NCBI GenBank assembly: GCA_903825445.1
Contig: CAIKAS010000268.1
Location: forward strand, 1-64,000
Source: an uncultured Acidobacteriia bacterium
Lineage (GTDB): Bacteria > Acidobacteriota > Terriglobia > Bryobacterales > Bryobacteraceae
DNA length: 64,000 bases
Reading direction: 5' to 3'
Made by a program: the position numbers and the translations under genes. Position 1 is the stretch's first letter. The number at the start of each line of letters is the position of its first letter. Below the pieces are notes generated by a model. That model worked only from the letters and a program-made list of their open reading frames with translations, was not told the DNA's origin and did no database searches. This document shows positions 52,405-62,012 of the stretch, piece after piece.

Positions 52405-52458
52405 TTCGGCTGATGATAGCAGGAAGGATAGCGCCATCCTCCGTAGTGTCGAGCGGCG

Positions 52459-52863
52459 TTACCGAAGCCCGACTGAGACCGGTTTGGGCTGGATTCGCCC
52501 GCGCATCTTCGGACGCTGCGCTTTCGGAATTAGGTTGCCGTTGACGTACCAAGAACTGGAGACCACGCGTCCGGTGTTCGGATCACGTTTGACAAGTGCA
52601 GGACCGTCCTCTCGATGCCTACGACCACGGAAGTACCATGCTTCGCTGACGGCAACGCCCGTCGTAGGGTCCCACCTCATCGCTGCGGGTCCATCGAGCC
52701 GGTGCTCGCGAGCGTTTCCAATCGGCAGCCCCGTCCAACCACCAATGGTCATTGGTTGTCGGTCATCGGGGTGCTTCCATATCTCGCAGACGACACGGCC
52801 AGTGACCGGATCGCGCTGGATTTCGACCTCGTATTTTTCCGCCTCGACTTCCATTGCTCGCAA
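52459..52863 (-). CDS. MORN-like repeat protein
   Basis: The 134-aa product contains two repeats of the pattern RDGPA-x-(M/V)-(R/K)-x-DP-x-TG-x-V: EHRLDGPAAMRWDPTTGVAV, then HREDGPALVKRDPNTGRVVS, and a weaker first unit DPVTGRVVCEIWKHPD. This resembles the MORN-related repeats of small plasmid and toxin-associated proteins. The repeats form beta hairpins; the role is unknown. It overlaps no gene and precedes the STAND NTPase by about 55 bases on the same strand, so co-transcription is possible. Confidence 0.65.
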   Translation of the reverse strand: MRAMEVEAEKYEVEIQRDPVTGRVVCEIWKHPDDRQPMTIGGWTGLPIGNAREHRLDGPAAMRWDPTTGVAVSEAWYFRGRRHREDGPALVKRDPNTGRVVSSSWYVNGNLIPKAQRPKMRGRIQPKPVSVGLR

Positions 52864-53034
52864 TCGTTGGATGTGAGACTGAAAGATAGCGAACCTCTAA
52901 GGCATTGACAACAGGGAACTTAGCCAGCCCAGAACGTTAGGATTGCGCAGTCCGAGAATTCTCACGGATTCTCACACTCTTTGTCATATCGGCGGATGCG
53001 CTCCTGATGGCAAAGTGGCTTTCAGGAGCGAAAC

Positions 53035-54327
53035 ATGAACGGTCTTGCAAACCTTCCAGAAGCCCAAAAAAGCCGCCCGTATCCCACCGACAACGCGGGG
53101 AAATCCGGCGCCCTTACTGTTTCAAAAAATAGCGGTATTGTTTCACAAAATAGCGCTGATGAGCGAGACGAACGAAGCACCAACGTCCCTCTTCCCTCCT
53201 CGGCGCTCACGCTGTATGACGCGAGCCCGGCGCTTGTTATGTCTTCAAAAAATAGCACCGGTGGTGATGATGCCGGCAGACCGAGATATGACACGGCCAC
53301 ACTGAGCGGTTTACTGGCGAGCCTTAAGCGGTTGGATGAACAGTTTTCCGTGTTCCGGATTGATCCAACAGGCATGCATTTCATACCCGGAGGCATCATC
53401 TATCAGGAGCGGTATTTCCCGATGGATGAAGCTGCCAGGGACCGCGTCTTCAGCGGGGTGGGTTCGAGCGCCTATCTCAGAACTCACAGATTTGCCTTTC
53501 AAGCGGCGATACTCAATGAGCACGCTATCCTGGGCCACTTCGGTTTCGAAGGTGATCTTGTGGTCCGTAATGACCAGATTGTAAGCCTGCTCAAGAACAA
53601 TCATTTACTCGCGCTGGAATATGCGGCCGTCCTGTCCGCCGTCATTAGGGGTCTGGGCAGGGAAGCTGACAATCTGATCATCCACCGCGTGGAAATTGAC
53701 GATTTTCATTTCGAGGTAGTCCTCATCAGCCCGTCTAAAGCCATCGAGGTTAAGCGCGGCGATGTCGTACAGTCCGGTATCCGGATCGTCCACCATCGTT
53801 TTGGAGGCCCCGCAACGCTCGTTGAAGCATTTATTTATCGTCTTGTGTGCACAAACGGGATGACGCGCCGCATATGCATCAAGGAAGATCCATCCCAGCT
53901 TTCTCGCGCGCGCAAGCTGTCCGCAAATTTTGCTGCCGCCCGCGAGAGGCAGATGGATCAGATCAGCGGGCTCTCGGAGCGGGTTTGGGCAGGTCTTCAG
54001 GCGAAGCTCGATGCGTTCAAGGCCACAAATGAGCGTCCGGCGGAAGTGCACCACCTGTTAACGAGGTTCCTTGAGCGCGCTCGGCTCTCACCTAAAAAAC
54101 TGATGCCCTCCTTGGAACGAGCCTGGAGGAACGAAGGTTCGGAGAACACAATATTTGCTGCGGTCAACGCCTTGTCGAACGTTGCGACGCACGACCAAGC
54201 AGTGCCCGCACGACAGCGGCGCGCTTTGGCGGTCTTGGCCGGATTCCTCGCATTCCAAAAAGACCATCTGTGCGGCCGGTGCTGGTCGATTTTGGCGGGT
54301 CCTGGGACCGACAACCAAGATCGATAA
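53035..54327 (+). CDS. DUF932-like phage/plasmid protein
   Basis: The 430-aa product has a low-complexity N-terminus (about 90 residues) with repeated SKNS/SQNS, followed by a domain like DUF932. Its marks are the strand-rich region (FHFEVVLISPSKAIEVKRGD) and the signature FIYRLVCTNGMTRRICIK, which in this family marks the end of the conserved core. DUF932 proteins are common on conjugative plasmids and phages; a role in DNA handling is suspected but unproven. The ATG has GGAG upstream. It is the first plus-strand gene before the secretion operon. Confidence 0.7.
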   Translation: MNGLANLPEAQKSRPYPTDNAGKSGALTVSKNSGIVSQNSADERDERSTNVPLPSSALTLYDASPALVMSSKNSTGGDDAGRPRYDTATLSGLLASLKRLDEQFSVFRIDPTGMHFIPGGIIYQERYFPMDEAARDRVFSGVGSSAYLRTHRFAFQAAILNEHAILGHFGFEGDLVVRNDQIVSLLKNNHLLALEYAAVLSAVIRGLGREADNLIIHRVEIDDFHFEVVLISPSKAIEVKRGDVVQSGIRIVHHRFGGPATLVEAFIYRLVCTNGMTRRICIKEDPSQLSRARKLSANFAAARERQMDQISGLSERVWAGLQAKLDAFKATNERPAEVHHLLTRFLERARLSPKKLMPSLERAWRNEGSENTIFAAVNALSNVATHDQAVPARQRRALAVLAGFLAFQKDHLCGRCWSILAGPGTDNQDR

Positions 54328-54450
54328 AGTCGCCCCGACACACTGCGTGCGGCGCCATCCGGGTCTCCGCATGGCGCTGCGTGCCAACCATATAACCGCT
54401 CAAGGATACACGCAGGGAGCATCGATGATCGCGAAGGAAGGTCAATGTGT

Positions 54451-54693
54451 ATGAGCGACAGCCAGCAGGCAGGCGAACGGTTCTTTGACGCGGGACCATC
54501 GACGCGCGAGGAACTGATTCGGGAACGCGGAGGAAGTGGGGATCGTGACGAGCGCGATGACTTAGCTCACGCTTCCGAAAGTCGCCGAGAGTATTACGCA
54601 GCGATCGGAATTTATGGGCAGCCATGGTGTGAGAGATGGAACGGTGAGATGTGGGGTCACTGGCGTGACCAGGCGGACGGATTTTACGAGTAG
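54451..54693 (+). CDS. small hypothetical protein
   Basis: The 80-aa product is acidic and hydrophilic (MSDSQQAGERFFDAGPSTRE), with a Trp-rich end (GIYGQPWCERWNGEMWGHWR). I do not recognise it. GGAAGG precedes the ATG at 54451. It lies 14 bases before the virB2 gene on the same strand, so it may lead the secretion operon. No signal peptide or membrane helix is present. Confidence 0.5.
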   Translation: MSDSQQAGERFFDAGPSTREELIRERGGSGDRDERDDLAHASESRREYYAAIGIYGQPWCERWNGEMWGHWRDQADGFYE

Positions 54694-54707
54694 ATAAAGG
54701 AGCTTTT

Positions 54708-55091
54708 ATGAAAACGACGAATATCGAGACGTTGACGGAACGGCAAGCAAAAATTCAGGCGGACATCGCCGCAGTTGCGACGCGAAGAGAAGCCCAAGCC
54801 CGGAGCGACAGGAACTCCTGCGCCCGAACTCTACTGACTCTCACGCTTGTATGCCTGGGAGTTGCAGGCACAGCATACGGCCAAACCGACCCATGGAGCC
54901 AAGCGGCCGGCGCATTGGCCACCGCTTTCACCGGCCCAATTGCCAAAGGACTATCACTGGTTGCCATCGTTCTCGGTGGCCTGACCACAGCGTTTTCTGA
55001 GGGAAATCACAGCCGAGTCATCGGAAGCCTTATCTTCGGCGTGGGGCTGGCTTTGGGAGCGGCGAGCTTCCTTTCATTTATCACCGGCTGA
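54708..55091 (+). CDS. virB2: VirB2/TrbC-family pilin
   Basis: The 127-aa product is the probable conjugative pilin. A long N-terminal region (about 40 residues) leads to a hydrophobic signal-like helix (TLLTLTLVCLGVAGTAYGQ). The mature part has two membrane helices (ALATAFTGPIAKGLSLVAIV and VIGSLIFGVGLALGAASFLS) around a short polar turn (EGNHS), as in TrbC and VirB2. The pilin is cleaved, possibly cyclised, and assembled into the conjugative pilus. An AAGGAG site precedes the ATG. It heads the run of secretion genes that continues to the window end. Confidence 0.85.
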   Translation: MKTTNIETLTERQAKIQADIAAVATRREAQARSDRNSCARTLLTLTLVCLGVAGTAYGQTDPWSQAAGALATAFTGPIAKGLSLVAIVLGGLTTAFSEGNHSRVIGSLIFGVGLALGAASFLSFITG

Positions 55092-55115
55092 ATTCAATCA
55101 CCACAGGAGGACGCC

Positions 55116-55397
55116 ATGGACCAAACCATTAATCCTGTATTTCGCGGGTTAAATCGCCCGCTTCTTATACTCGGAATTGACCGGCGATTATTTTTCGCCC
55201 TCCTCACTTCCAGCTTCGCCCTCTTCGTTGTCATGAGCGCACTGCTGTCGTCGCTGATCCTCTTCGTACTGCTGTGGAGCGGAGCGAAGCTGGCACGGAG
55301 CATCGACACACAATTCTTTCGGATCGCGCTGAACAGCCGACGGCAGGCCGTTCGGTATGATCCCGCCAAATTCTCTTCCGCTGGCGAGGGAGCGTGA
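55116..55397 (+). CDS. virB3: VirB3/TrbD-family membrane protein
   Basis: The 93-aa product starts with NPVFRGLNRPLLILGIDRRL, the conserved opening of VirB3. Two adjacent hydrophobic helices follow (LFFALLTSSFALFVVMSALL and SSLILFVLLWSG). VirB3 is an inner-membrane subunit that works with VirB4 in pilus biogenesis. The gene lies 24 bases after virB2 and one base before virB4, so it is coupled to the latter. Confidence 0.85.
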   Translation: MDQTINPVFRGLNRPLLILGIDRRLFFALLTSSFALFVVMSALLSSLILFVLLWSGAKLARSIDTQFFRIALNSRRQAVRYDPAKFSSAGEGA

Positions 55398-55398
55398 C

Positions 55399-57837
55399 AT
55401 GGTTTGTCTTAATCGACTGTTCAAGCCATACAACGAGAGCCAGCCATTTCACCGACTCGTCAATGTTGCCTGCTACATCGATCCGTACACGGCGCTGACG
55501 AAAAGCGGCGATCTGCTCTGCATGCTGGCCTTGCGCGGGCCTGACGCGGAGAGTCTTGAACAAGGCGAACTGGATCTGATGGCGGCGAAATTGCGAACGG
55601 CGCTGGGCGCGTTCGGCCCTGGCGACATTGTGACCTCTTATTGGATGAAGTGTGCCGACCCGCCAATCGAAGAGGAATCATATTCGGACGCGTTCGCAGA
55701 TGCTGCCGCTCGCAGCCGTCGGGCGTTATTGATGGAGCGTCGACACCGGCTGTTTTTGTACACGACCTATCTGGTTGTCACTCGCAAATCTGCGTGGCAA
55801 GGTGGCAAGTCTTCCGGCAAGCAGAATGGAAGAAGAACGCCATGGGGTGCGATTCGGGGTGCATTTTCGACACCGGCGCGAGCGGTCCTCCTTGATGAGG
55901 TGCTCGAACGGGCGAGGGTATCACTGCGACGCGCCACCAACAGCTTTATTGAACAATGCTGCGACACATTCGATGTCCAGCTGCTCGACCGCAATGAGAG
56001 TTTCGCGCTCCTACGACGCTTGCTGAACCCTGATCGTCGAAAGGCCGACGCGGTTCGGCTGAAGTACAACCGCCACGTCGATTTCCAAGCCGTCGATTCA
56101 GAGCTTACTTGCGAGCGCAACCACCTCCGGCTCGGAGAGGCTTTCGCGAAGGTGCTTACCATTAGAGAGCCTCCGTCTCACAGTTTCGCTCACATTCTTC
56201 GGAGGTTGACTGAAGTCTCTACTGACCTAGTGGTTGCCAGCGAGTGGCGGCCTTTGGAAACCTCCAAGGCGATCGCGGAGATTCGTTCGAAGCGTCGCCA
56301 TTTTCACAATACGAAGACGGGCCTATCGACCCAGATAGGGAAAGAGCGCCCGTATGAGCGCGAGATGCTGTTCGACGAGTCCAAAGAAGCTCTCACCTCC
56401 GATCTCGGGCGATGCCTTGAAGACATTGAAATGCGCGGCACGCAGATCGGCGAGTGGTCGCAGACATTTGTGGTCCAGGGGCCAACGCTCGAAGCCGTCG
56501 AAGCCGCAAGCGCAGAAGTCATACGTATCGTGGGAGCGCATGAGGGTGCGGTCAATGAAGAGACTTACAACAGCCTCAATGCGTTTCTCGCGGCCTTGCC
56601 GGGTGGCGCGCCATTCAATCTCCGCAAGTTGCTCGTGACAGATAGAAACCATGTTGATTTTGGTCTTTGGTCGACGCCTTCTGCGGGCGCGCCCCGCAAC
56701 GCATTTCTCCGAGCCCCCGCCCTGCTCACGGTCGAAACCGAAGAACAGTCGCTCTATCACTTCAACCTTCACCTCAACGACCTCGGGCACGCGGTCGTTT
56801 TCGGGGTGCCGGGAGCCGGCAAGTCTTTCCTGCTCAATTGCTTACTGACGCACGCGCAGAAATACGGAAGGCCCCACACCTTCATCCTCGATGTGGGCGG
56901 CAGTTACCGGTCGCTAACACAGGCGATCCAAGGTTCATACATTTCGGTGGGGCGCGGCCAACTGCCGTTCTCGATCAATCCGTTCGGGCTGGAGCCGACA
57001 CCGGCCAACAGGCAGTTTCAGTTCACCTTCACGAAGTTCCTGATTGAATCTGGCGACCATCGCATGGATGAGGAACAACAGAAGGAACTCTTCGAAGCAA
57101 TCGAAGCGCTCTCGGTTCTCGATAAGGATCAACAACGGCTGGGCACACTTGCGACGACGGTGGGTCCCGCGCTCGGTAGTCATCTGAGGCGCTGGACGGC
57201 GGGTGAACAATATGGTGCCTGGTTCGACAACGTCGAGGATACGGTCTCCTATGCGCGGTTTCAGTGCGTAGATTTCGAGGGCATGGAGAATATCGGCGCA
57301 GCCCTTGAGCCCCTGCTGCTTTATCTGTTGCACCGCGCCAACGAAATAGTATGCGACCCGTTGCACGGCACCGACCTGAAACTCTGCGCCATCGATGAAG
57401 CCTGGCGGTTCTGTTCGCACCCTGTCACGCGCGCTTATATCGCTGCGGCCCTGAGAACATGGCGCAAGAAAAATGGCGTCATGATCCTCGCGACGCAGTC
57501 AGCGGGCGATCTGACAGATACTGAGGCGCTACGGCCGATCGTCGAAAACTGTCCGACGCAGATGCTGCTCGCCAACCCCAAGTTGGACGCACGGCTGTAC
57601 GGCGATGTTCTGAGATTGACCAAGAGCGAGCAAGAACGCGTTCGCAATCTGATCCCGAAGCGGCAGTTTCTGCTGAAGCAGGGAGTCGTTTCGAAGATCC
57701 TAAATCTCAATGTCGATAAGCGGAGCTACTGGCTTTATACGACTGACCCGTTTGATGTGAAACGCCGCAATGAAGCGATAGCAGCAGCGGGCAGCCTGGA
57801 CGCCGCCCTTGATCTTCTTGCAGGAGGCTCAAAATGA
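55399..57837 (+). CDS. virB4: VirB4/TrbE-family secretion ATPase
   Basis: The 812-aa product is the largest energising ATPase of the secretion channel. The N-terminal CagE/VirB4 region leads to Walker A VFGVPGAGKSFLLNCLLTHA near residue 470. Walker B-like LKLCAIDEAWRFCSHP and sensor ATQSAGDLTDTEALRPIVEN follow. Other family marks are FSINPFGLEPTPANRQFQFT and CPTQMLLANPKLDARLYGDV. I chose the ATG at 55399 because it follows virB3 directly. It drives pilus assembly and substrate transfer at the inner membrane. The motifs are all intact. Confidence 0.9.
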   Translation: MVCLNRLFKPYNESQPFHRLVNVACYIDPYTALTKSGDLLCMLALRGPDAESLEQGELDLMAAKLRTALGAFGPGDIVTSYWMKCADPPIEEESYSDAFADAAARSRRALLMERRHRLFLYTTYLVVTRKSAWQGGKSSGKQNGRRTPWGAIRGAFSTPARAVLLDEVLERARVSLRRATNSFIEQCCDTFDVQLLDRNESFALLRRLLNPDRRKADAVRLKYNRHVDFQAVDSELTCERNHLRLGEAFAKVLTIREPPSHSFAHILRRLTEVSTDLVVASEWRPLETSKAIAEIRSKRRHFHNTKTGLSTQIGKERPYEREMLFDESKEALTSDLGRCLEDIEMRGTQIGEWSQTFVVQGPTLEAVEAASAEVIRIVGAHEGAVNEETYNSLNAFLAALPGGAPFNLRKLLVTDRNHVDFGLWSTPSAGAPRNAFLRAPALLTVETEEQSLYHFNLHLNDLGHAVVFGVPGAGKSFLLNCLLTHAQKYGRPHTFILDVGGSYRSLTQAIQGSYISVGRGQLPFSINPFGLEPTPANRQFQFTFTKFLIESGDHRMDEEQQKELFEAIEALSVLDKDQQRLGTLATTVGPALGSHLRRWTAGEQYGAWFDNVEDTVSYARFQCVDFEGMENIGAALEPLLLYLLHRANEIVCDPLHGTDLKLCAIDEAWRFCSHPVTRAYIAAALRTWRKKNGVMILATQSAGDLTDTEALRPIVENCPTQMLLANPKLDARLYGDVLRLTKSEQERVRNLIPKRQFLLKQGVVSKILNLNVDKRSYWLYTTDPFDVKRRNEAIAAAGSLDAALDLLAGGSK

Positions 57838-58367
57838 AAAAGGTTTTGTTATTCATGATGGTCGCACTTGGATTCATCATCGCCACTTTGACGGCCAACG
57901 CCCAGACGGCCAAGGACCTTGTGCTGCAGCGGCTGGGCGAGGGTGACCTGCCGGTCATACATGCCCAAAAAGGATTCTCGACGCTGATCGAGTTTCCGGC
58001 GGGCCAAAAGATTGTTGAAGTGACATGCGGAGACAAAGAATTCTGGGTGGTTGAGGGCGGCGGGCGTTATTTGCACGTCAAGCCAGCGAAGGAAGGCGTC
58101 GTCACCAATCTGAACGTGGTGATGGAAGGCGATATCGTCTACGCCTTTGTGCTGCGGGAGATCTCGCGTACCGGCGGCGCAACGGACAGTGCTGACCTGC
58201 ACGTGACCGTCAAGCCCAGCGATGAAACGTCAAAGCTCAACAAAAACCTCGCTCCGGGCGTGAAGGAAAGCGAGCCGCCAAAGCCAACGCCCGTCCAGGT
58301 CCCCCAGGCTCCGGCGGAACCGAAGGAGAAGGCTCAAGCCCCGAGCGAGAAGAAGGAAGCTCCGTAG
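57834..58367 (+). CDS. virB9: short VirB9/TrbG-like protein
   Basis: The 177-aa product has a signal peptide (VLLFMMVALGFIIATLTANA) and then the N-terminal domain of VirB9/TrbG: FSTLIEFPAGQKIVEVTCGD, KEFWVVEGGGRYLHVKPAKE and GDIVYAFVLREIS. It stops after a Pro/Lys-rich tail, so the C-terminal outer-membrane domain that binds VirB7 is missing; full-length relatives have about 270-330 residues. It overlaps virB4 by four bases. In this system the outer-membrane part may be reduced or supplied by another protein. Confidence 0.78.
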   Translation: MKKVLLFMMVALGFIIATLTANAQTAKDLVLQRLGEGDLPVIHAQKGFSTLIEFPAGQKIVEVTCGDKEFWVVEGGGRYLHVKPAKEGVVTNLNVVMEGDIVYAFVLREISRTGGATDSADLHVTVKPSDETSKLNKNLAPGVKESEPPKPTPVQVPQAPAEPKEKAQAPSEKKEAP

Positions 58368-58532
58368 ATTCACTGCCGAACGTCGGTGCACGGATAACCC
58401 GTATACGCAAGGCACCACTGAGGTGCCGCTCTAAGGATTTTGACAATCGCATCCGTCTCGCGTGGGTGCGGGAAGGTGTGCCGGAGGTGTCCCGGTTCGA
58501 CCCCATTTAACAGGAGTGAAGAGGTAGAGAAG

Positions 58533-59687
58533 ATGATAACGATTCCGATAGCGAAGCAGAATGAAGACCGTCCGCCCGGCACTATGCCGCGTTATACGCA
58601 ATTTATCGTCACGGGCGGTATCGTGCTTTTGGTATTGCTGGCGACATTCTTTAGCGGAAGCAAGCCGCGGCAGGCAGCGGAACCGACCCCGCCCCCCGGA
58701 CCATCACCAAACCAGCTGCAAAGCTTTCAAAAAGCGCTGGAGCGGCAGCGGCGCGAGGCCGACAAGCGCCAACGGGCTGAGTCTGACGACCGCCAGCCAC
58801 GCTTTCGCGAACCGCGGGACGTGGAGGTACTCACCCCGGTTTCAGGGCAGCAAACTTCATCGACGATAGATGGGTTTAGCGAACTGAATCGAGTCCGCAC
58901 GCCTTCGGCAGCGCTCGTTAGCAACTATGCCGTGCGCGCAGCGCCACAAACGGTCCAGAGTGCCAACCCTGTCGATCTCGCCACGCAGGTGATCACTCTG
59001 ACGCCAGCGGCTGTTCCATCCACGACGAACAAGACACCGCCACCACAGGCAAGTGGCGAGGATCACCCAGGACCGTCCGGGCCGAAGACCGAGAGCCCGG
59101 TAAAGCCAAAGGAGTCTGGGCGCCGCCTTCCGCCTCAGGAAGGCGAACTGTTCCGACTCTATGAGGGGACGCTTGTACAGGCCACCCTTTCCAATCGCCT
59201 TGACGGCTCATTCACCGGCCCCGTCAATTGCATCGTCTCGGCACCTGTACTCGCTAAGGATGGAAAGACGACGCTAATTCCTGGGAGCTCGCGCTTTCTC
59301 GGCAAGTCCAGCAAAGTCGAGGCAGAAAACCAGACACGGCTCGCGGTGACGTTCAAGCGGCTCATCCTGCCGAACGGTTACTCGGTCGATCTCGAACCCG
59401 CGCCGGGGCTTGATGATGCCGGCGAGACCGGTCTGAAGGGCAAAGTCGATAACCACAACATGAGCAAGTTCGGCATCGCGGGTGCTGTCGGACTCCTCGG
59501 CGGCCTTGCGCTTTACGCCGGTCAAGCCAGCCCCTATGCCGCCGGAGTCGGCAACTCCACGGGCAATTCGGCGACGAATATTCTGAACCACTATTTGAAC
59601 CGGGTTCCCACCATCACCGTGCCAGAGGGCCATCCGGTCAATGTTTATCTGCCCGGCGATTTGTTGCTGCCTTCCTACCGTCCATGA
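58533..59687 (+). CDS. virB10: VirB10/TrbI-family protein
   Basis: The 384-aa product has one N-terminal membrane helix (QFIVTGGIVLLVLLATFF), a long Pro-rich periplasmic linker and a C-terminal TrbI domain. The latter is marked by LFRLYEGTLVQATLSNRLDG, then GPVNCIVSAPVLAKDGKTTL, IPGSSRFLGKSSKVEAENQT and HNMSKFGIAGAVGLLGGLAL. VirB10 spans the envelope and senses ATP use at the inner membrane. The ATG at 58533 has GAGG upstream. The order VirB9 then VirB10 is standard; the 165-base gap between them is longer than others in this operon. Confidence 0.87.
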   Translation: MITIPIAKQNEDRPPGTMPRYTQFIVTGGIVLLVLLATFFSGSKPRQAAEPTPPPGPSPNQLQSFQKALERQRREADKRQRAESDDRQPRFREPRDVEVLTPVSGQQTSSTIDGFSELNRVRTPSAALVSNYAVRAAPQTVQSANPVDLATQVITLTPAAVPSTTNKTPPPQASGEDHPGPSGPKTESPVKPKESGRRLPPQEGELFRLYEGTLVQATLSNRLDGSFTGPVNCIVSAPVLAKDGKTTLIPGSSRFLGKSSKVEAENQTRLAVTFKRLILPNGYSVDLEPAPGLDDAGETGLKGKVDNHNMSKFGIAGAVGLLGGLALYAGQASPYAAGVGNSTGNSATNILNHYLNRVPTITVPEGHPVNVYLPGDLLLPSYRP

Positions 59688-59706
59688 ATCGAGGAATAAA
59701 CGCTTT

Positions 59707-60507
59707 ATGAAAAAACGCATCGCCGTAACAAGTCTCGCCATCCTGCTGCTCGCCGTGCCGCTTCAAGCCGTCTTGGGTATTGGCGATGTCGTCTTTGACC
59801 CGACCTCGTACGCCAACGCCGTGCTGATGTTTGAGCAACTTGTGAAGAGCTACGACCAGTTGCAGACGCAATTCAATCTTCAATCGTTTCTCTCGCAGGT
59901 CGTCCCCGTCGATATGGGATCGCGCTATCGCACGCCGGCGGCAGGGTTGCAGCCGCTCGGTGCCCCATCTGACCAGTTCGGCAATCTCGGTCCTTGGGTC
60001 CAGCAACTCAACCAGGGCGGATCGGCTGGAAGTGCCTATAACAGCGCAACCATCCCGCTGCAGGTCTATGGCCCGAATCTGGCGCAGTGGCCGAGCGAGG
60101 AGCAGCAGAAGCTCGCAAGCCAATACGCCTCGCTCGAATTCGCGGACAGCGCCAATATCGACACGATGCAAACGATCGGGCAGTTGCGCGCGAATGCCAA
60201 CGCCGCCGACCAGGCGATAGCAGCTCTGGAGGCGGATTCGCTTTCATCCGATCCGGCAATGAATACCGAGGTCGGCGTCCTGAACAAGATCAACGCGGCG
60301 ACGATCGCGCAGCTTCGTAGTTCGCGCGACACCGCCCGGCTACTGCTGCAGACACTCGAACAACAACTGGCTGAGAGCAAGCGACGCCGGGACACGGAAG
60401 CGGCGGAGATGAACGCGCAGATCGGGCGCATGGAGCAAGGCACCGCCGTTAAGGCGCAATACACGTCGACGATCACGGATACGCTTCACAGCTTCCGGTG
60501 GCAGTAG
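59707..60507 (+). CDS. VirB5/TrbJ-family protein
   Basis: The 266-aa product has a signal peptide (IAVTSLAILLLAVPLQAVLG) and then TrbJ-like DVVFDPTSYANAVLMFEQLV with KSYDQLQTQFNLQSF. A long helical C-terminal half follows (ADQAIAALEADSLSSDPAM, then TARLLLQTLEQQLAESKRRR). TrbJ/VirB5 proteins are periplasmic and decorate the pilus tip. GAGGAA precedes the ATG. The position between VirB10 and VirB6 fits the family's place in trb-like operons. Confidence 0.8.
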   Translation: MKKRIAVTSLAILLLAVPLQAVLGIGDVVFDPTSYANAVLMFEQLVKSYDQLQTQFNLQSFLSQVVPVDMGSRYRTPAAGLQPLGAPSDQFGNLGPWVQQLNQGGSAGSAYNSATIPLQVYGPNLAQWPSEEQQKLASQYASLEFADSANIDTMQTIGQLRANANAADQAIAALEADSLSSDPAMNTEVGVLNKINAATIAQLRSSRDTARLLLQTLEQQLAESKRRRDTEAAEMNAQIGRMEQGTAVKAQYTSTITDTLHSFRWQ

Positions 60508-60522
60508 GAGGGAGGGAACGGT

Positions 60523-61341
60523 ATGGACTATTTTTCTTATATCTTCGGAGCCATCAATGGTCTTCTGAACCAGAATGGCGCTCTCTTCGAGAGTATGGGC
60601 ATGAATTTGTTTCGCGGGCTCGCAGTGATCCTTATCTCGTGGTTCGGTATACAGTCGGCGCTCCTGAGTGCAAGCGGAGCCAGTGGATTCAATTGGGCAA
60701 GCTTCGCCGGACTGTTTCAGGAGATACTCCTCTGCTATGTGATGCTCGCCTTCTACACGGTTCCGATTCCGGGCATCGGTATCAGCTTCACTCATCTGAT
60801 TCTGGACCAGGTACAGACGATGGTCGGGATGCTCGATCAGACGAGCATCCAGGGGCTCCTTGAGAGCTTGAACGAGCTGGAATCGAGTCTGCCGTCGCCG
60901 TCTCCTCTCGCGATCCTCGAAGTCATCCGGTTTGCTGTTATCGACCTTTGCATCGCCGCGGCTGAGGCCGTCACGCTGGCGATCGTGATGTATGGGTATG
61001 TCGCCACGGCTGTGATCATTCTTTTCGGGCCAGTTTTTATCCCGTGGAAAATCGTACCGCAAATGGAGTGGATGTTCTGGGGGTGGTTCCGGGCCTTTAT
61101 ACAGTACGCGTTCTATCAGGTGGTCGCGAGCGCCTATGTATTCGTTTTCGGACAATTTCTGACGCGAATACTGGGTGCTCTAGCTCCGGGGCCGCTGTCG
61201 AGCGGAGATGTGGTTTTGATGTTTGTCCCCGTCCTGCTGACGCTGGTGACGTTCGTTCTCGGCGTTGTCAAGATCCCGGCGCTGACGCACGCAATCTTCT
61301 CAGGACGGGCCGGTGACTACGTGACTTTTGACTGGAGATGA
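60523..61341 (+). CDS. virB6: VirB6/TrbL-family polytopic membrane protein
   Basis: The 272-aa product has five or six hydrophobic segments, among them FRGLAVILISWFGIQSALL, then LCYVMLAFYTVPIPGIGISF, VAIVMYGYVATAVIILFGPV and VPVLLTLVTFVLGVVKIPAL. Short polar loops separate them. The WKIVPQMEWMFWGWFRAFIQ stretch and FGPVFIPW are typical of TrbL/VirB6. It lines the inner-membrane channel for DNA. It overlaps the next gene by four bases. No extra N- or C-terminal domain is present. Confidence 0.82.
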   Translation: MDYFSYIFGAINGLLNQNGALFESMGMNLFRGLAVILISWFGIQSALLSASGASGFNWASFAGLFQEILLCYVMLAFYTVPIPGIGISFTHLILDQVQTMVGMLDQTSIQGLLESLNELESSLPSPSPLAILEVIRFAVIDLCIAAAEAVTLAIVMYGYVATAVIILFGPVFIPWKIVPQMEWMFWGWFRAFIQYAFYQVVASAYVFVFGQFLTRILGALAPGPLSSGDVVLMFVPVLLTLVTFVLGVVKIPALTHAIFSGRAGDYVTFDWR

Positions 61342-62006
61342 GTATGGAAAAGCCAATCGATGATGCGAAGCGCGCCTATCTCGAACAGTACGGCGATGCT
61401 CTGGTGACCAATAACTATTTGCGGCTGGCGCTTATCGCGTCGTCGCTGTGTCTGCTGGCCGCATTCGGGCTGAGCTTCGCGATGTTCTCATGGACGAAGA
61501 CGCAGAAGCCACTCGTGGTCCGAATTGACGAGATCGGGCGGGCGACAGCGGTCAACTACACCGGGTTCGCCTATGCGCCCGAAGCTCCGGAACTGCGTTA
61601 CTTCCTTGGCCAGTTCGTCCAGCTTCATTACGCCAGGTTGGTGGGGGAGGCGGAGGAGCGCTTTTCACGTTCGTTGTTTTATCTCGACGCGACGCTCGCG
61701 CGAGCCGTGATCGAGGACGAGCGAAAAAACAAGGGCCTCGCCAAATTTGCGCATGACGGATCGGACGAGATCGATATCGATGTCAAGAACATCGTTCTCC
61801 AGGACCTGCGCGCGAAGCCGATGAAGGCATCGGTTGATTTCGACAAGGTCTTTTATCGGCGCGGCGACCGAAGCGAGAGTCGGCGTGAGCGTTTTACGGG
61901 CTATTTCGAATTCGTGATTCAGGAGCATGTTCCAAACACGTTCGTTCTCACCAACCCGCTTGGCATCACGATTACGTACTTCCGGCTCGACGCCGCTTTC
62001 AAATGA
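61338..62006 (+). CDS. virB8: VirB8/TrbF-family protein
   Basis: The 222-aa product has a short cytoplasmic start, one membrane helix (YLRLALIASSLCLLAAFGLS) and a periplasmic VirB8 domain: LVVRIDEIGRATAVNYTGFA, then LGQFVQLHYARLVGEAEERF and SLFYLDATLARAVIEDERKN. This inner-membrane scaffold contacts VirB10 and VirB5. The start codon sits in the VirB6 stop region (ATGA); a second ATG is six bases on. The usual length is matched. Confidence 0.85.
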   Translation: MSMEKPIDDAKRAYLEQYGDALVTNNYLRLALIASSLCLLAAFGLSFAMFSWTKTQKPLVVRIDEIGRATAVNYTGFAYAPEAPELRYFLGQFVQLHYARLVGEAEERFSRSLFYLDATLARAVIEDERKNKGLAKFAHDGSDEIDIDVKNIVLQDLRAKPMKASVDFDKVFYRRGDRSESRRERFTGYFEFVIQEHVPNTFVLTNPLGITITYFRLDAAFK

Positions 62007-62012
62007 GTTTTC

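Noticed and set aside
60340-61155. Minus-strand frame of 271 codons across VirB5 and VirB6
   Set aside because: It is antisense to two secretion genes with normal features, with no ribosome site and no domain.
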